Below, one piece after another: positions 30,986 through 41,541 of a stretch of DNA of 64,000 bases (the first letter of the stretch is position 1; every line of letters begins with the position of its first letter). Where the stretch lies: the NCBI RefSeq assembly GCF_015207035.1, contig NZ_JADEXQ010000018.1:1-64000 (forward strand), written 5' to 3'. This DNA is from Romeriopsis navalis LEGE 11480 (lineage in GTDB: Bacteria; Cyanobacteriota; Cyanobacteriia; Leptolyngbyales; Leptolyngbyaceae). Under the pieces are notes generated by a model. That model worked only from the letters and a program-made list of their open reading frames with translations. It was not told the DNA's origin and did not search any database. A program made the translations under genes and the position numbers.

Positions 30986-31741
30986 ATGAGTGAACATCGT
31001 CTCGACGAAATCCTGATCGAACGACCGCGATCGGGCATGAAAATCAGTTCGCGGAAAATCCCAGGCAACAAAAAGTTCCTATATCAGCTCACCCGGGAGG
31101 CTACCGATCATGGGCTATTACAGCCCCACATTATCAAGGTCCGCGATGGCACGAAATATCTCAGCGATAATCTCGCGCCCCTGCGACGTTACCTGCGATC
31201 AAAAGTTGGGCAAAAATGGGACGACATTTACAGTGAGCTAAACCAACGGCTCGATCGTTCCACCATTAGCGGCCAACATGTTTTCGACCACCTGTGGTAT
31301 TACGTCACACGAGAAGTCGAAATGATTGATGGTTTACCTTATCAGAAGCCCAGTGAGAATTGCTGGACGTACCAACTGCTAGTCAGCCGGTATTATCCAC
31401 AGTTCTATGTGCATCCAGAAACCGGAATTCTGACTCTCGCTCCGCGTGGCAGTCGGATTCAAGTTCGTATCGTTCCAACCTGGTGGCATCAGCCAAAAGG
31501 CGAGGTGCGATGGGTGAATAAATACCACCAGTATCACTGTCTCGACGGTATCTGGTATAGCATTCGATTTAGCGACTTCAATTGCACAATCACCCACTGG
31601 GATGTCTTGCTCAAAGCCGAACTTTCGCGCCAAGATTCATTGCAGCGCTATGGTTACGCAATTTACGCCGATCGTAAGCAGCAATGCAGCAAACGCGATC
31701 TCAAGCGACTGAAACTCCGAGTTGATTCGCCTTCCGGTTAA
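30986..31741 (+). CDS. Unrecognised protein in the RNA-repair cluster
   Basis: 251 residues, soluble, basic, Trp/Tyr/Arg-rich. The middle holds LAPLRRYLRSKVGQKWDDIY then SELNQRLDRSTISGQHVFDH, a patterned segment I believe recurs in hypothetical proteins of other bacteria, then several WYY/WWHQP aromatic stretches and a basic C-terminus. No enzyme motif is named. Its place between RlaP genes and the Y-like RNAs suggests an RNA-binding or repair accessory role. Confidence 0.6.
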   Translation: MSEHRLDEILIERPRSGMKISSRKIPGNKKFLYQLTREATDHGLLQPHIIKVRDGTKYLSDNLAPLRRYLRSKVGQKWDDIYSELNQRLDRSTISGQHVFDHLWYYVTREVEMIDGLPYQKPSENCWTYQLLVSRYYPQFYVHPETGILTLAPRGSRIQVRIVPTWWHQPKGEVRWVNKYHQYHCLDGIWYSIRFSDFNCTITHWDVLLKAELSRQDSLQRYGYAIYADRKQQCSKRDLKRLKLRVDSPSG

Positions 31742-31969
31742 TTTACCTTCGAGCTAATTTATCTTCGAGTCATGCAGTACGAGATTCATCGCAAACAATC
31801 TCCGCCATTTGGCAGATACACATCCCAATCCCAATTCGCTAGATTAGAACCATGAAAGACACAAGCAACAGCGGGCGAGTTAACCGCACAATTTAAACTA
31901 GCCATCTAGTTGAAGCTATCTAGCTTCCCAATGTGATCCAGCGCGTGACACATTCCTAAAACAGCATTT
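31742..31969. other. Short gap before RNA D
   Basis: A TTTATCTTCGAG-type near repeat sits just after the stop codon of the preceding gene. Nothing else was recognised. Confidence 0.35.
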
Positions 31970-32095
31970 CACTTCGTAACCCAACGTAAAAAGCTTACAT
32001 ACCTGCCTATTGGTTAGGCATTTGACTCCAGATCAAACCATAGTGAGTTCGATTCTCACGTATGAACCAACAGCTTTTTCAACTTGTACGAAGTG
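31970..32095 (+). ncRNA. Ro/Y-like structured RNA D, carrying a tRNA-Trp-like body
   Basis: Outer helix CACTTCGTA/TACGAAGTG (9 perfect pairs), inner stem AAAAAGCT/AGCTTTTT, internal loop TTACATACC. Inside is a tRNA-like body in normal order: D-arm GCCT ATTGGTT AGGC, anticodon stem TTTGA/TCAAA with loop CTCCAGA (CCA), T-arm GTGAG TTCGATT CTCAC, then GTATGAACCA. Its acceptor would be CATAC/GTATG, using the conserved TACATAC element itself. The 3' flank is ACTCCCAATTTG, as in other copies. Confidence 0.75.
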
Positions 32096-32106
32096 ACTCC
32101 CAATTT

Positions 32107-32220
32107 GCCGTATCCTAAGCGTTTAGGCATACATACTTAGCCAAAACCGGTGCATGTTGAAGTGACATGATGCAAGCCTGAGCCATTAATCGCAGGCATT
32201 GCCTAACGTACTCATACGGC
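32107..32220 (+). ncRNA. Ro/Y-like structured RNA E, unidentified module
   Basis: Outer helix GCCGTAT/ATACGGC, inner stem TTAGGC/GCCTAA, internal loop ATACATACT. The module folds into two hairpins (GCATGT...ACATGATGC and GCCTG/CAGGC). I do not recognise a tRNA or rRNA counterpart. The 3' flank AACTCCAAATTTTC matches copies A, C and D. It begins 12 bases after D. Confidence 0.65.
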
Positions 32221-32301
32221 AACTCCAAATTTTCTCACGGCTCACAAATAACTGCATAAGTTCATCGGGCCATAAGTTATATCGCAAAGCAGAAGAGGTA
32301 G

Positions 32302-32508
<207 letters not shown>

Positions 32509-32529
32509 GCGGCAGCAGCCGAATATCTA

Positions 32530-32735
32530 ACTTCGTGCCCCAACCCCAAAAGCCTACATACTCTAAGATAACGGTCCTAAGGTAGCGAAACTCAGGCAAC
32601 TGAGCCAGCGATAGTTCAAAGCATCTCCTGTAGATAATTTGAACGTGCCCACTGCTAAAGACGTGTTTGCAAAAACAGACTTTTAGTAAGAGCGGCCGTA
32701 AAAGTACCAAACCGCTTTTGAGACTTGCACGAAGT
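32530..32735 (+). ncRNA. Ro/Y-like structured RNA F, carrying a permuted 23S H68-H71 mimic
   Basis: Outer helix ACTTCGTGC/GCACGAAGT, inner stem AAAAGC/GCTTTT, internal loop CTACATACT. The 5' part of the module (32568-32590) contains ACGGTCCTAAGGTAGCGAAA, near-invariant 23S domain IV sequence (3' strand of H69 through H71). The 3' part has GCCCACTGCTAAAG...TTTTAGTAAGAGCGGCCGTAA, matching H68 and the 5' strand of H69. GGCCGT and ACGGTC re-form H69. So the block is circularly permuted: cut in the H69 loop, which is joined to the framing stem. Extra hairpins (CTCAG/CTGAG; GTTCAAA/TTTGAAC) fill the middle. Confidence 0.8.
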
Positions 32736-32797
32736 GTTTACCTTTCGCTCATGCAGCGCTGTTAGCGCATGTAGCATTCAGATTTTTTACAATTAAC

Positions 32798-34605
<1,808 letters not shown>

Positions 34606-34635
34606 ATTGAGGAGATCGGTTAATTGCGAAGGTTG

Positions 34636-34719
34636 TGATCCCCCCTATCCCCCCTTCAAAAGGGGGGCACCGGAAGTTGATTCAAATTCCCCCTTTTGAA
34701 GGGGGATTTAGGGGGATCA
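34636..34719. repeat. GATCCCCC-type dispersed repeat, second copy
   Basis: TGATCCCCCCTATCCCCCC at one end and TTTAGGGGGATCA at the other, with CCCCTTTTGAAGGGG inside. It is related to the copy at 30012. Confidence 0.7.
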
Positions 34720-34813
34720 AATCTCTGCACCAAATCATCAAACATCAAAACCTGTCGAACGATAAAGGGAACGGTCGATCGACAGCTAAAACAAACAACT
34801 ATAAAAACGAACA

Positions 34814-35695
34814 ATGTCCGCGATCAATCAGCTACTTCAATCCTTAGCCAAGCAAGAAAACCAACTCCAAAATACTCAGTTCCTTGCTCCCTGCGTCAAA
34901 AGCGGATATATCCGCACAAGGATTCAGGGAATGGTTTATGGCTTTACACCAGAGCCAAAAGACTTTGAAGGCTGGGGGATTTTTCAGCCTGCGGATACCC
35001 AGTCGGCAACCCTGATCGAGTCAGCCGAGATCTGGCAAATCGATGAATACCTGCAAGCACTTCCAGCAATTCGAGTCCGCTTAGTTTACCAACTGCAAAA
35101 TCAAACTTGGCTCGCCTATCCAATTAATGAAGCTGATATGCGTCAGCGATTTGGTACGGCACGCCCGATCGTCATACATCTAGTTTCTGAAGGTACAGCC
35201 TTTGATGCCATCATCGTGCGTTGCCTCGGTGCAGCATTTTACTTTGAGATGCGCGATCGTAAAGCCGACCCAGAACCAGCGGAACAACTGCAAACAAATC
35301 TTCAGCAACTAACCCCAATCGCTGATTTATGCTTCTCGGGCCTCACCCCTGAAATGCGAACCACCTATGAGCTTGTCGCAAGACAGACAGAAGAATTTCC
35401 ACTGCCAGCGAGAACCAATCATCCTGCTCCAAGTACGAATCCTCGGCCAGTTCGCCACGACGAAAAACGGTTACGGGATGCACTATTGACCGGTGGTGGT
35501 TTCCTCGATCGATACGAAGATCGCGGTGACTACTGGACAGTCGAATGGCGGACCAGCGACGGTGAAGCCCATACTAGTGCCATCGCCAAACGCGATCTAA
35601 CTGTTGTCACCGCTGGAATTTGTTTAGACGGCTTCGACGAAAATTTCGACCTGCAATCGTTGGTTGGCGTCGTCGAACAGCAATGGGATGACTAA
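34814..35695 (+). CDS. Unrecognised protein between Ro and E1-like genes
   Basis: 293 residues, soluble, not recognised. The N-terminal half is beta-rich (GYIRTRIQGMVYGFTPEPK, WGIFQPAD). A Pro-rich linker near residues 195-215 separates a C-terminal part with LRDALLTGGGFLDRYEDRGD then YWTVEWRTSDG and an acidic tail QQWDD. It is 40 bases ahead of the E1-like gene, in the same direction. By position it may be a conjugation target, adaptor or E2 replacement; no cysteine motif supports the last. Confidence 0.55.
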   Translation: MSAINQLLQSLAKQENQLQNTQFLAPCVKSGYIRTRIQGMVYGFTPEPKDFEGWGIFQPADTQSATLIESAEIWQIDEYLQALPAIRVRLVYQLQNQTWLAYPINEADMRQRFGTARPIVIHLVSEGTAFDAIIVRCLGAAFYFEMRDRKADPEPAEQLQTNLQQLTPIADLCFSGLTPEMRTTYELVARQTEEFPLPARTNHPAPSTNPRPVRHDEKRLRDALLTGGGFLDRYEDRGDYWTVEWRTSDGEAHTSAIAKRDLTVVTAGICLDGFDENFDLQSLVGVVEQQWDD

Positions 35696-35735
35696 CCCCA
35701 AATCATCAAACTCAATTAATTAAACTCAGTCAATC

Positions 35736-36368
35736 ATGTCCTACTTACTCCACGAGCAGCTCTATCGATCGAACGCGATCATGGAAAAGCTCAAAACCTA
35801 CTCAATCACCATTTGTGGTAGCGGTGCCCTCGGAGCCAACATCACGGAAAATCTCGCCCGCGCTGGTTACGGAAATCTCAAGGTGATCGACTTCGATCGC
35901 ATCGAAGAGCACAACCTTTCCACCCAGCCCTACTACAAAAGCGACATCGGTGGCTTCAAAGCTAAAGTCTTGGCCAACAGCCTCTACCGGGCGATCGGAG
36001 CCAAAATCCGCACCGAGACAAAAGAACTTACCGCCGACAACGTGGGTACATTATTACAGGGTGCCGACTTGGTCGTTGATGCTTTTGACAACAGTCGATC
36101 GCGTCAAATAATCACGGATTACTGCACGACCCAAAATCAAGCCTGTCTCCATTCCGGACTTGCCGCTGATTATGCGGAAGTAATTTGGAACCAGGACTAT
36201 CGCGTTCCATCCGATGTGAATGACGATATTTGCGACTATCCCCTCGCTCGAAATCTTGTCATACTAACCGTCGCAACAACGTGCGAGATCATCACGCAAT
36301 TCATTGTAACCAACCAGCAAGAAAATCGCACCATCACCCTAAAAGATCTCAGCATCCAAAGCTTCTAA
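35736..36368 (+). CDS. E1/ThiF-like adenylyltransferase
   Basis: 210 residues, a minimal E1 adenylation domain. The nucleotide loop is TICGSGALGANITENLARAG (about residues 27-46), then VIDFDRIEEHNLSTQPYY, then LVVDAFDNSRSRQI, the standard ThiF/MoeB/E1 pattern. The CxxC zinc pairs of ThiF/MoeB and a separate catalytic-Cys domain are not seen. It probably activates the C-terminus of a ubiquitin-like protein; the 66-residue Gly-ending protein upstream is the obvious candidate. Confidence 0.85.
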   Translation: MSYLLHEQLYRSNAIMEKLKTYSITICGSGALGANITENLARAGYGNLKVIDFDRIEEHNLSTQPYYKSDIGGFKAKVLANSLYRAIGAKIRTETKELTADNVGTLLQGADLVVDAFDNSRSRQIITDYCTTQNQACLHSGLAADYAEVIWNQDYRVPSDVNDDICDYPLARNLVILTVATTCEIITQFIVTNQQENRTITLKDLSIQSF

Positions 36369-36423
36369 CCCAAAGAAGCCTGCCATCACAAATCGACGCC
36401 CTTACTCAGACCGATCAAACTGT

Positions 36424-36500
36424 ATCCGGGGGGTGTCGGGGGAGTGGAGTCCCCTGACATCGCAGGGGCGCGGGGAGAAGTTCCCCGGAACAGTCGCGCA
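36424..36500. repeat. GC-rich hairpin repeat
   Basis: GTCGGGG...CCCCTGAC (36435-36457) and CGGGGA...TTCCCCG (36471-36487). It is a two-hairpin element like the short GGGGTCCCC-type dispersed repeats of cyanobacteria. Confidence 0.55.
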
Positions 36501-36581
36501 GGCGACCCAACAAACTATCCACTCAACCGACAACCGCCATCAACTAAGACTAAAACCAACCAAACTCCAAAACAACAAATC

Positions 36582-37130
36582 ATGCCATCCAACCGCCAAA
36601 CAAAAATCAGCAAATACCTCAGCTACCATCTTCGCCACGCCCCCCAAGAACTCGGACTAACTCTCCAACCCGGCGGCTGGGTCAACATCACCGATCTCCT
36701 CACCGCCGCATCCCAAGATAAATACACCATCACCCGCCAAGAACTCGAAACCATCGTCGCCGAAAGCGAAAAACAACGCTTCGCCATCGACCCCACCGGC
36801 GAGAAAATCCGCGCCAACCAAGGCCACAGCGTCACCGTCGATCTAAAACTCGAACCGATGGGACCACCCGCTATCCTCTACCACGGCACCGCCGCCCAAT
36901 TCGTCGATCAGATCCTCGAATCCGGCCTCAAAAAAATGGCCCGCCACCACGTCCACCTTTCTGCTGATACTCGCAAAGCGAAAGATGTTGGGCAACGTCG
37001 TGGTAAACCTGTGATTTTTCAAGTCGATGCGGCGGCGATGGATGCTGCAGGCATAATCTTCTACTGCTCCGAAAACGGTGTTTGGCTCACCGATCACGTT
37101 CCGCCAGAGTATCTAACGCCGATCGTATAG
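36582..37130 (+). CDS. kptA: RNA 2'-phosphotransferase KptA/Tpt1
   Basis: 182 residues from ATG 36582; the longer frame from 36444 runs through the GC-rich repeat and is rejected. The winged-helix part (SKYLSYHLRHAPQELGLTLQ, GWVNITDLL) supplies the first catalytic Arg/His. NQGHSV, ILYHGTA, HVHLSAD and RRGKPVIFQVDA complete the NAD-binding site. It removes an internal RNA 2'-phosphate using NAD+, the step after a plant/fungal-type tRNA ligase. In a cluster of RNA-repair genes it fits the healing of ligated RNAs. Confidence 0.93.
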   Translation: MPSNRQTKISKYLSYHLRHAPQELGLTLQPGGWVNITDLLTAASQDKYTITRQELETIVAESEKQRFAIDPTGEKIRANQGHSVTVDLKLEPMGPPAILYHGTAAQFVDQILESGLKKMARHHVHLSADTRKAKDVGQRRGKPVIFQVDAAAMDAAGIIFYCSENGVWLTDHVPPEYLTPIV

Positions 37131-37150
37131 CGCAGGCCGATGCTGCAACC

Positions 37151-37798
37151 CTATAGTAAATCTTCGACTGTCTCCCAGTTTTGGCCGCGTCGAATCACTT
37201 CTGGATCATCGCCTGTCATATCGACGATCGTTGACATCTGCCCCGATGGCTCAACATCGCTGTCAATAATCACGTCCACCATGCTGTCAAAGCCATCAAA
37301 TAGCTCAAACCGTGAATCGGCGACATGGACTGCTTCAAACTCTTCTTCTAATGCCAATGCGTAGGCACTCGTCGAAATAATTGGATTGCCTAATGCTTCC
37401 ATTAACGCTAAAGAAATTGGATGGTCTGGTACACGAATTCCGGTTGTTTTTCGCTTTGGATGCATGACCAGCTTTGGCACCAATTTTGTTGTTGGTAAGA
37501 CGAAGGTGTAAGGCCCCGGGATCAGCTTGCGCATGAGTTTGTACGACCCATCATCGACCTTGGCATACTGGGCAATATCGGATAGTGATGGACATAAAAA
37601 TGTTAGCGGCTTCTCGTTCGCCATGTCCTTGATTTGGCGCACTCGCTGCACGGCACTTTTTGAATTTAGGTCACAGCCGATCGCGTACACCGTATCCGTG
37701 GGATAGAGCATAACGGCTCCACGCCTGAGTTCATCCCGAATGTCATCAACTGTACGTTGTTGGGGATTAACCGGATGTAGCGAATAAATTTGGGCCAT
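37151..37798 (-). CDS. YciO-type protein (Sua5/YciO/YrdC family)
   Basis: 215 residues. VMLYPTDTVYAIGCDLNSK is the YrdC-fold substrate loop; TFLCPSLSDIAQYA, GPYTFVLPTTK and GIRVPDHPISLALMEALG follow, and the overall pattern (starting IYSLHPVNPQQR) is closer to YciO than to TsaC/Sua5. The family makes or binds threonylcarbamoyl-AMP for tRNA t6A; the role of YciO members is less certain. It is convergent with kptA, 20 bases apart. Confidence 0.88.
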   Translation of the reverse strand: MAQIYSLHPVNPQQRTVDDIRDELRRGAVMLYPTDTVYAIGCDLNSKSAVQRVRQIKDMANEKPLTFLCPSLSDIAQYAKVDDGSYKLMRKLIPGPYTFVLPTTKLVPKLVMHPKRKTTGIRVPDHPISLALMEALGNPIISTSAYALALEEEFEAVHVADSRFELFDGFDSMVDVIIDSDVEPSGQMSTIVDMTGDDPEVIRRGQNWETVEDLL

Positions 37799-37897
37799 AA
37801 CTCAAACAAAATTATCAAACAATCTTATTTAAAGTTGTAGCAGAACCGCACCATTGAAACCGCATCTCCTAGTTAAATCGTAACTAAGTGCAGAACG

Positions 37898-39388
37898 TCA
37901 ACACCCCGTCAAATCGGCTGCGACAAACTTTGCGGTATTTTTTGCGGCCTCCAAAATTGTCATAAGACCACTTCCGGGATGCACGGCTCCGCCAACCCAA
38001 TATAAACTCTCTACTTTTTCCGATCGAATTGGTGGACGCATTGGCCCCATCTGCAACCATGTATGACTCAGATTAAATACTGCACCGAGATGCACAAAGT
38101 AGTCGTCCTGCCAGGTATCGGCTGTATGTAACGACTCCGTCACAATATGCTGCTCTAAGTCTTCAAAGCCTAGCAAGGCCAATTGCTGCACGACAAAATC
38201 TCGGTATGACTGCTGCTGCTCGGACCAATTCACCCCATGGCCTGTATGGGGAATCGGTACCAAAACATAGAGGGTTGAATGGCCCGCTGGTGCGGCGGAA
38301 GTCTCTGTTGCGCCGGGATAGCAAACATAGAATGGCGGATCAGTCTCATCTAATGCGGAATCGTCGACAAATGGTTTATCCTTGCGCCGCACATGTTCTG
38401 ACAGATAAATCTGATGGTGCGGCACATCATACTGCTTGTCTAAACCGAGATGCAGCATGAATGTGGAGCAGGAAAACTGCTTTTTATCAAAAAATGCCTT
38501 GGTGTATTTCCCGCGATGGGACTCGGGCACGATCGACTGCACCGCCTGAGCAAAGTCAGCATTCACCACCACTGCATCCGCCGCAATCTGCCGACCATCT
38601 TCTAGCTCAATCCCAACGGCCTTGTCTCCTTTCAGCAAGACCTGACGCACCGGGGAATTCAGATGAATCTTGCCACCCTTATCCTCGATCGCCCGTCCCA
38701 ATGCCTGGGCTAATGCGCGAAATCCCCCCTTTGGATGCCATACACCATAGGCCAACTCTAGATAGGGAATCAGACTAAACACACTCGCACTCAAGGTCGG
38801 ATGCATCCCTAAATATTTCGCTGGATAGCTCAAGGCATACACTAATCGATCGTCCCCAAACGCTTTCCAGAAATGCTGATACAACGATTCCCAAGGCTTA
38901 AAGCTCAAGAACGCCGGAATCTCATCAAGTCGGGCATATCCCAAGAGCGATCGCGCCGGTTGACTCAAATACGGCTCATACCCCAGCTCATACATCCGCT
39001 CCAGCCGCTTTACCCATTGATCAAATGCCTCCGGCAGGTCCGATCGCCATTCCCCAATCTGCTGCTTCAGTGCATCTCGATCGGTCGTCAAATCCAACCA
39101 AGTATCATCCCAAAACCGCAGCCGCGTATAAGGATCAACCCGCTGAAACTCAATATAATCCGCCCGGTTCAACCCCGCACTGGCAAACAAATCCTCATAC
39201 AACTGCGGCATCTGCAAAATCGTTGGCCCCGTATCGAAGTGATAAGCCCCATCCTGCAAACCCCGCATTCGACCACCTACGCGATCGGCAGCTTCAAATA
39301 TCTCTACCTCACAACCTTGTCCTAGCAATCGTAGCGCAGTCGCCAAACCACCTGGCCCCAAACCAACAATTGCTACAAGCTGGCTCAT
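37898..39388 (-). CDS. CrtI-like phytoene desaturase / FAD oxidoreductase
   Basis: 496 residues. The N-terminal FAD fingerprint is IVGLGPGGLATALRLLGQGCEVEIFEAADRVGGR, here split as GLGPGGLATALRLLG and EAADRVGGRMRG. YHFDTGPTILQMPQLYEDL is typical of CrtI. The C-terminal GGAVHPGSGLMTILEAAKNTA is the carotenoid-desaturase signature. Bacterial CrtI makes lycopene from phytoene in one enzyme; most cyanobacteria use CrtP/CrtQ instead, so this may be a side-branch desaturase. Substrate unknown. Confidence 0.88.
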   Translation of the reverse strand: MSQLVAIVGLGPGGLATALRLLGQGCEVEIFEAADRVGGRMRGLQDGAYHFDTGPTILQMPQLYEDLFASAGLNRADYIEFQRVDPYTRLRFWDDTWLDLTTDRDALKQQIGEWRSDLPEAFDQWVKRLERMYELGYEPYLSQPARSLLGYARLDEIPAFLSFKPWESLYQHFWKAFGDDRLVYALSYPAKYLGMHPTLSASVFSLIPYLELAYGVWHPKGGFRALAQALGRAIEDKGGKIHLNSPVRQVLLKGDKAVGIELEDGRQIAADAVVVNADFAQAVQSIVPESHRGKYTKAFFDKKQFSCSTFMLHLGLDKQYDVPHHQIYLSEHVRRKDKPFVDDSALDETDPPFYVCYPGATETSAAPAGHSTLYVLVPIPHTGHGVNWSEQQQSYRDFVVQQLALLGFEDLEQHIVTESLHTADTWQDDYFVHLGAVFNLSHTWLQMGPMRPPIRSEKVESLYWVGGAVHPGSGLMTILEAAKNTAKFVAADLTGC

Positions 39389-39527
39389 ATATTACCCCCA
39401 CGTATTCAATTGAGTCAAAGATATAGATAAGTCATACATCTTGAAATAAATTGAGCAATTGTAGCAAACTAGCGCGCATACTGATGGAGTAGAATATCCG
39501 TCAACTCGTAACGAATTATAGACTTGC

Positions 39528-41432
39528 TCACTTTCGCAAACAATTTGATCCACAAGATCGAGGTCCTTTTACAACATTCATCTTATACATTTGTTTTCCC
39601 AAAACCTTCTTCAAATAGGTCTTCTGTTCAGGATTAAACTCATAGTATGTTCCGAGTCCCATAATAGATTTGTCATTCACCCTCTTTTGGGGCTTTTTGG
39701 CGGGCTTTTTGGAGTGAGATAGACCAAGCAGGTGCCCTACTTCATGTGCTATTGTCCTTGCTACTTTTTGTGGAGAATCTAAAAGTGCAAGTTGACTCCC
39801 GTTACTTCCAGGCATTGGCATAATTGGAAAGACAAATGCAATATCATCAGCTGTATCATTATTTTCATCTATTTCCTCTGCAAAACCATGAAATAAGCCA
39901 CGATTAACATTGATGGCGGATGGCAGCTGATTGATACTCAAATATTTATTAGCTATTTGATATGTTGGGTCTGTAGAAACGTATACCGTTGAGTAGACAG
40001 CGTTAGAACCGGGTCTATAGTATGGCCTATGTTGCATGAATACAATATTTAGGTCCTTGAATATTCTTCCCAATTCTGACATCACATCTTGTATAAACTG
40101 ACTTCTATTCCATGTCGTCTGCGACGCTTGAACAGGACTGCTCAATTGAGCGGCAGCGCGCAGTGCCGGAAGATCTAATCCCCTGCTATTAAAATAATAT
40201 TTTTTCTGAGTACAGACCTTTCCAATTAAACAACGAAATTGAATATGATGCTTGGGATTGAAATTTACATAGACAACTTGTGGAGATGGGGAGTATTTCA
40301 TATTTCCACGCAAAATCCTAGCTATAGCTATTTCAGGCTTTGTCCTGCAATCAACTGTGTACCATTCGTATCCTCCATCGCTTCCATTCCCTGACGCCTG
40401 TGCTCCTTTTCCCCAACTTAGGCTCAATGAGTATCTAGTAGTTAACTTATCCCCTTTCTGAAATCCGGCTTTGATGTATGGAGGAATTAATGTTCCATTA
40501 CTAAAAAAACACTGATTGTAGGCTGAGCTTATAGAGATAGATGCATTCTTTGGTATATGCTTACGCTTTTTAATCGCATTTACTAAATCGCGGGCGTTGC
40601 ATCCGAAGATCACTCTTCCATAACAATACTCCGGTGTATCTCGTCGGAATAAAATCGTATTTAAAGAATTTGCATAAGTGCCATGTGCGCCTATGGCTTT
40701 TTCCGCTTTATACGTTGTTGAATGCCCCTTTAGAGATCTAAGTCGCCGGCTCGATGCACGCGTATAATGTGTAGGAACACCGCCATTAGAACTATCACCA
40801 AACAAAAGCCTCCTCAAAAAATTTGTGGGCACATCTTCAAATGTCATATCATCGGAGCCTCTCACCTGATTGCTGCCTGATCGACGAGGAGATGATGTAG
40901 CAGGAAGATTTGCTTCAGCACGATTTGTACGGCGAGCGTATGGGACATAGGGTAAATCTTCCTGCTTGGCTGAAAAAATAGGATCAGGAAACAATGTCAC
41001 TTTAGTATTTTTCTGAAAAATCAGTTTTCCTTCAAAGGTACATCCAGATCTTGTACTGACAGGCATCCCAATACGAAAATCACCATTTGGTTTGATGATG
41101 ACTGGATTAGGACTGTAATAATAATTTCTAAGATTCCATCGTCCATCTTCACCAATGTATTTCCCTTTAATATGAGTCGTACGAGCACTTTCAACAGTTA
41201 AGTCCTTTTTCAACTCCAAAACATAAGAACCAGATTCATCTGTGAAGCTAAGGCTATATCCACCATGACGACTAAATAGACTAGCTTCACTAATCACACG
41301 ATCATTGCGTTTTGGATTGCGTCCAAACCCAGTACATGAAGCTGTCCCAACCTTTTTAGCCGTTGCAGTCTCAGAAATCATTGACGCAGTAGCTGCTAAA
41401 GCAACAGCTGTAAGAGTAGAGACTAGTTTCAT
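39528..41432 (-). CDS. Secreted matrixin-like zinc metalloprotease
   Basis: 634 residues with an N-terminal signal peptide (MKLVSTLTAVALAATASMIS...). A long unrecognised region (30-430) is rich in Tyr/Ser/Arg, with several Cys. The C-terminal catalytic domain has HEVGHLLGLSH (about residue 573), the HExxHxxGxxH metzincin zinc motif; MGLG downstream is a candidate Met-turn. Secreted matrixins degrade extracellular protein. The codon use seems more A/T-rich than neighbours, as in the next gene. Confidence 0.8.
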   Translation of the reverse strand: MKLVSTLTAVALAATASMISETATAKKVGTASCTGFGRNPKRNDRVISEASLFSRHGGYSLSFTDESGSYVLELKKDLTVESARTTHIKGKYIGEDGRWNLRNYYYSPNPVIIKPNGDFRIGMPVSTRSGCTFEGKLIFQKNTKVTLFPDPIFSAKQEDLPYVPYARRTNRAEANLPATSSPRRSGSNQVRGSDDMTFEDVPTNFLRRLLFGDSSNGGVPTHYTRASSRRLRSLKGHSTTYKAEKAIGAHGTYANSLNTILFRRDTPEYCYGRVIFGCNARDLVNAIKKRKHIPKNASISISSAYNQCFFSNGTLIPPYIKAGFQKGDKLTTRYSLSLSWGKGAQASGNGSDGGYEWYTVDCRTKPEIAIARILRGNMKYSPSPQVVYVNFNPKHHIQFRCLIGKVCTQKKYYFNSRGLDLPALRAAAQLSSPVQASQTTWNRSQFIQDVMSELGRIFKDLNIVFMQHRPYYRPGSNAVYSTVYVSTDPTYQIANKYLSINQLPSAINVNRGLFHGFAEEIDENNDTADDIAFVFPIMPMPGSNGSQLALLDSPQKVARTIAHEVGHLLGLSHSKKPAKKPQKRVNDKSIMGLGTYYEFNPEQKTYLKKVLGKQMYKMNVVKGPRSCGSNCLRK

Positions 41433-41541
41433 GCTGACACTTCTGAATGAAAAAACAACTCAAATATTTGCTTCACTTAACTCTGCAATCAGAATCCAGT
41501 AAAACGTAAATACTCTTTAGAAGAACTTAAGCGTTTCTTAC

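Noticed and set aside
32107-32220. 16S rRNA similarity in RNA E (GGTGCATG)
   Set aside because: The match is about eight bases, too short to support a 16S mimic.
32565-32592. Near-match to the I-CeuI homing-endonuclease recognition site
   Set aside because: The sequence is simply the conserved 23S H69-H71 core within RNA F. No homing endonuclease gene or intron is nearby, and the first bases of the I-CeuI site differ.
36444-36581. Upstream extension of KptA
   Set aside because: It translates through a GC-rich hairpin repeat; the family begins at the SKYLSYHLRH region, just after ATG 36582.
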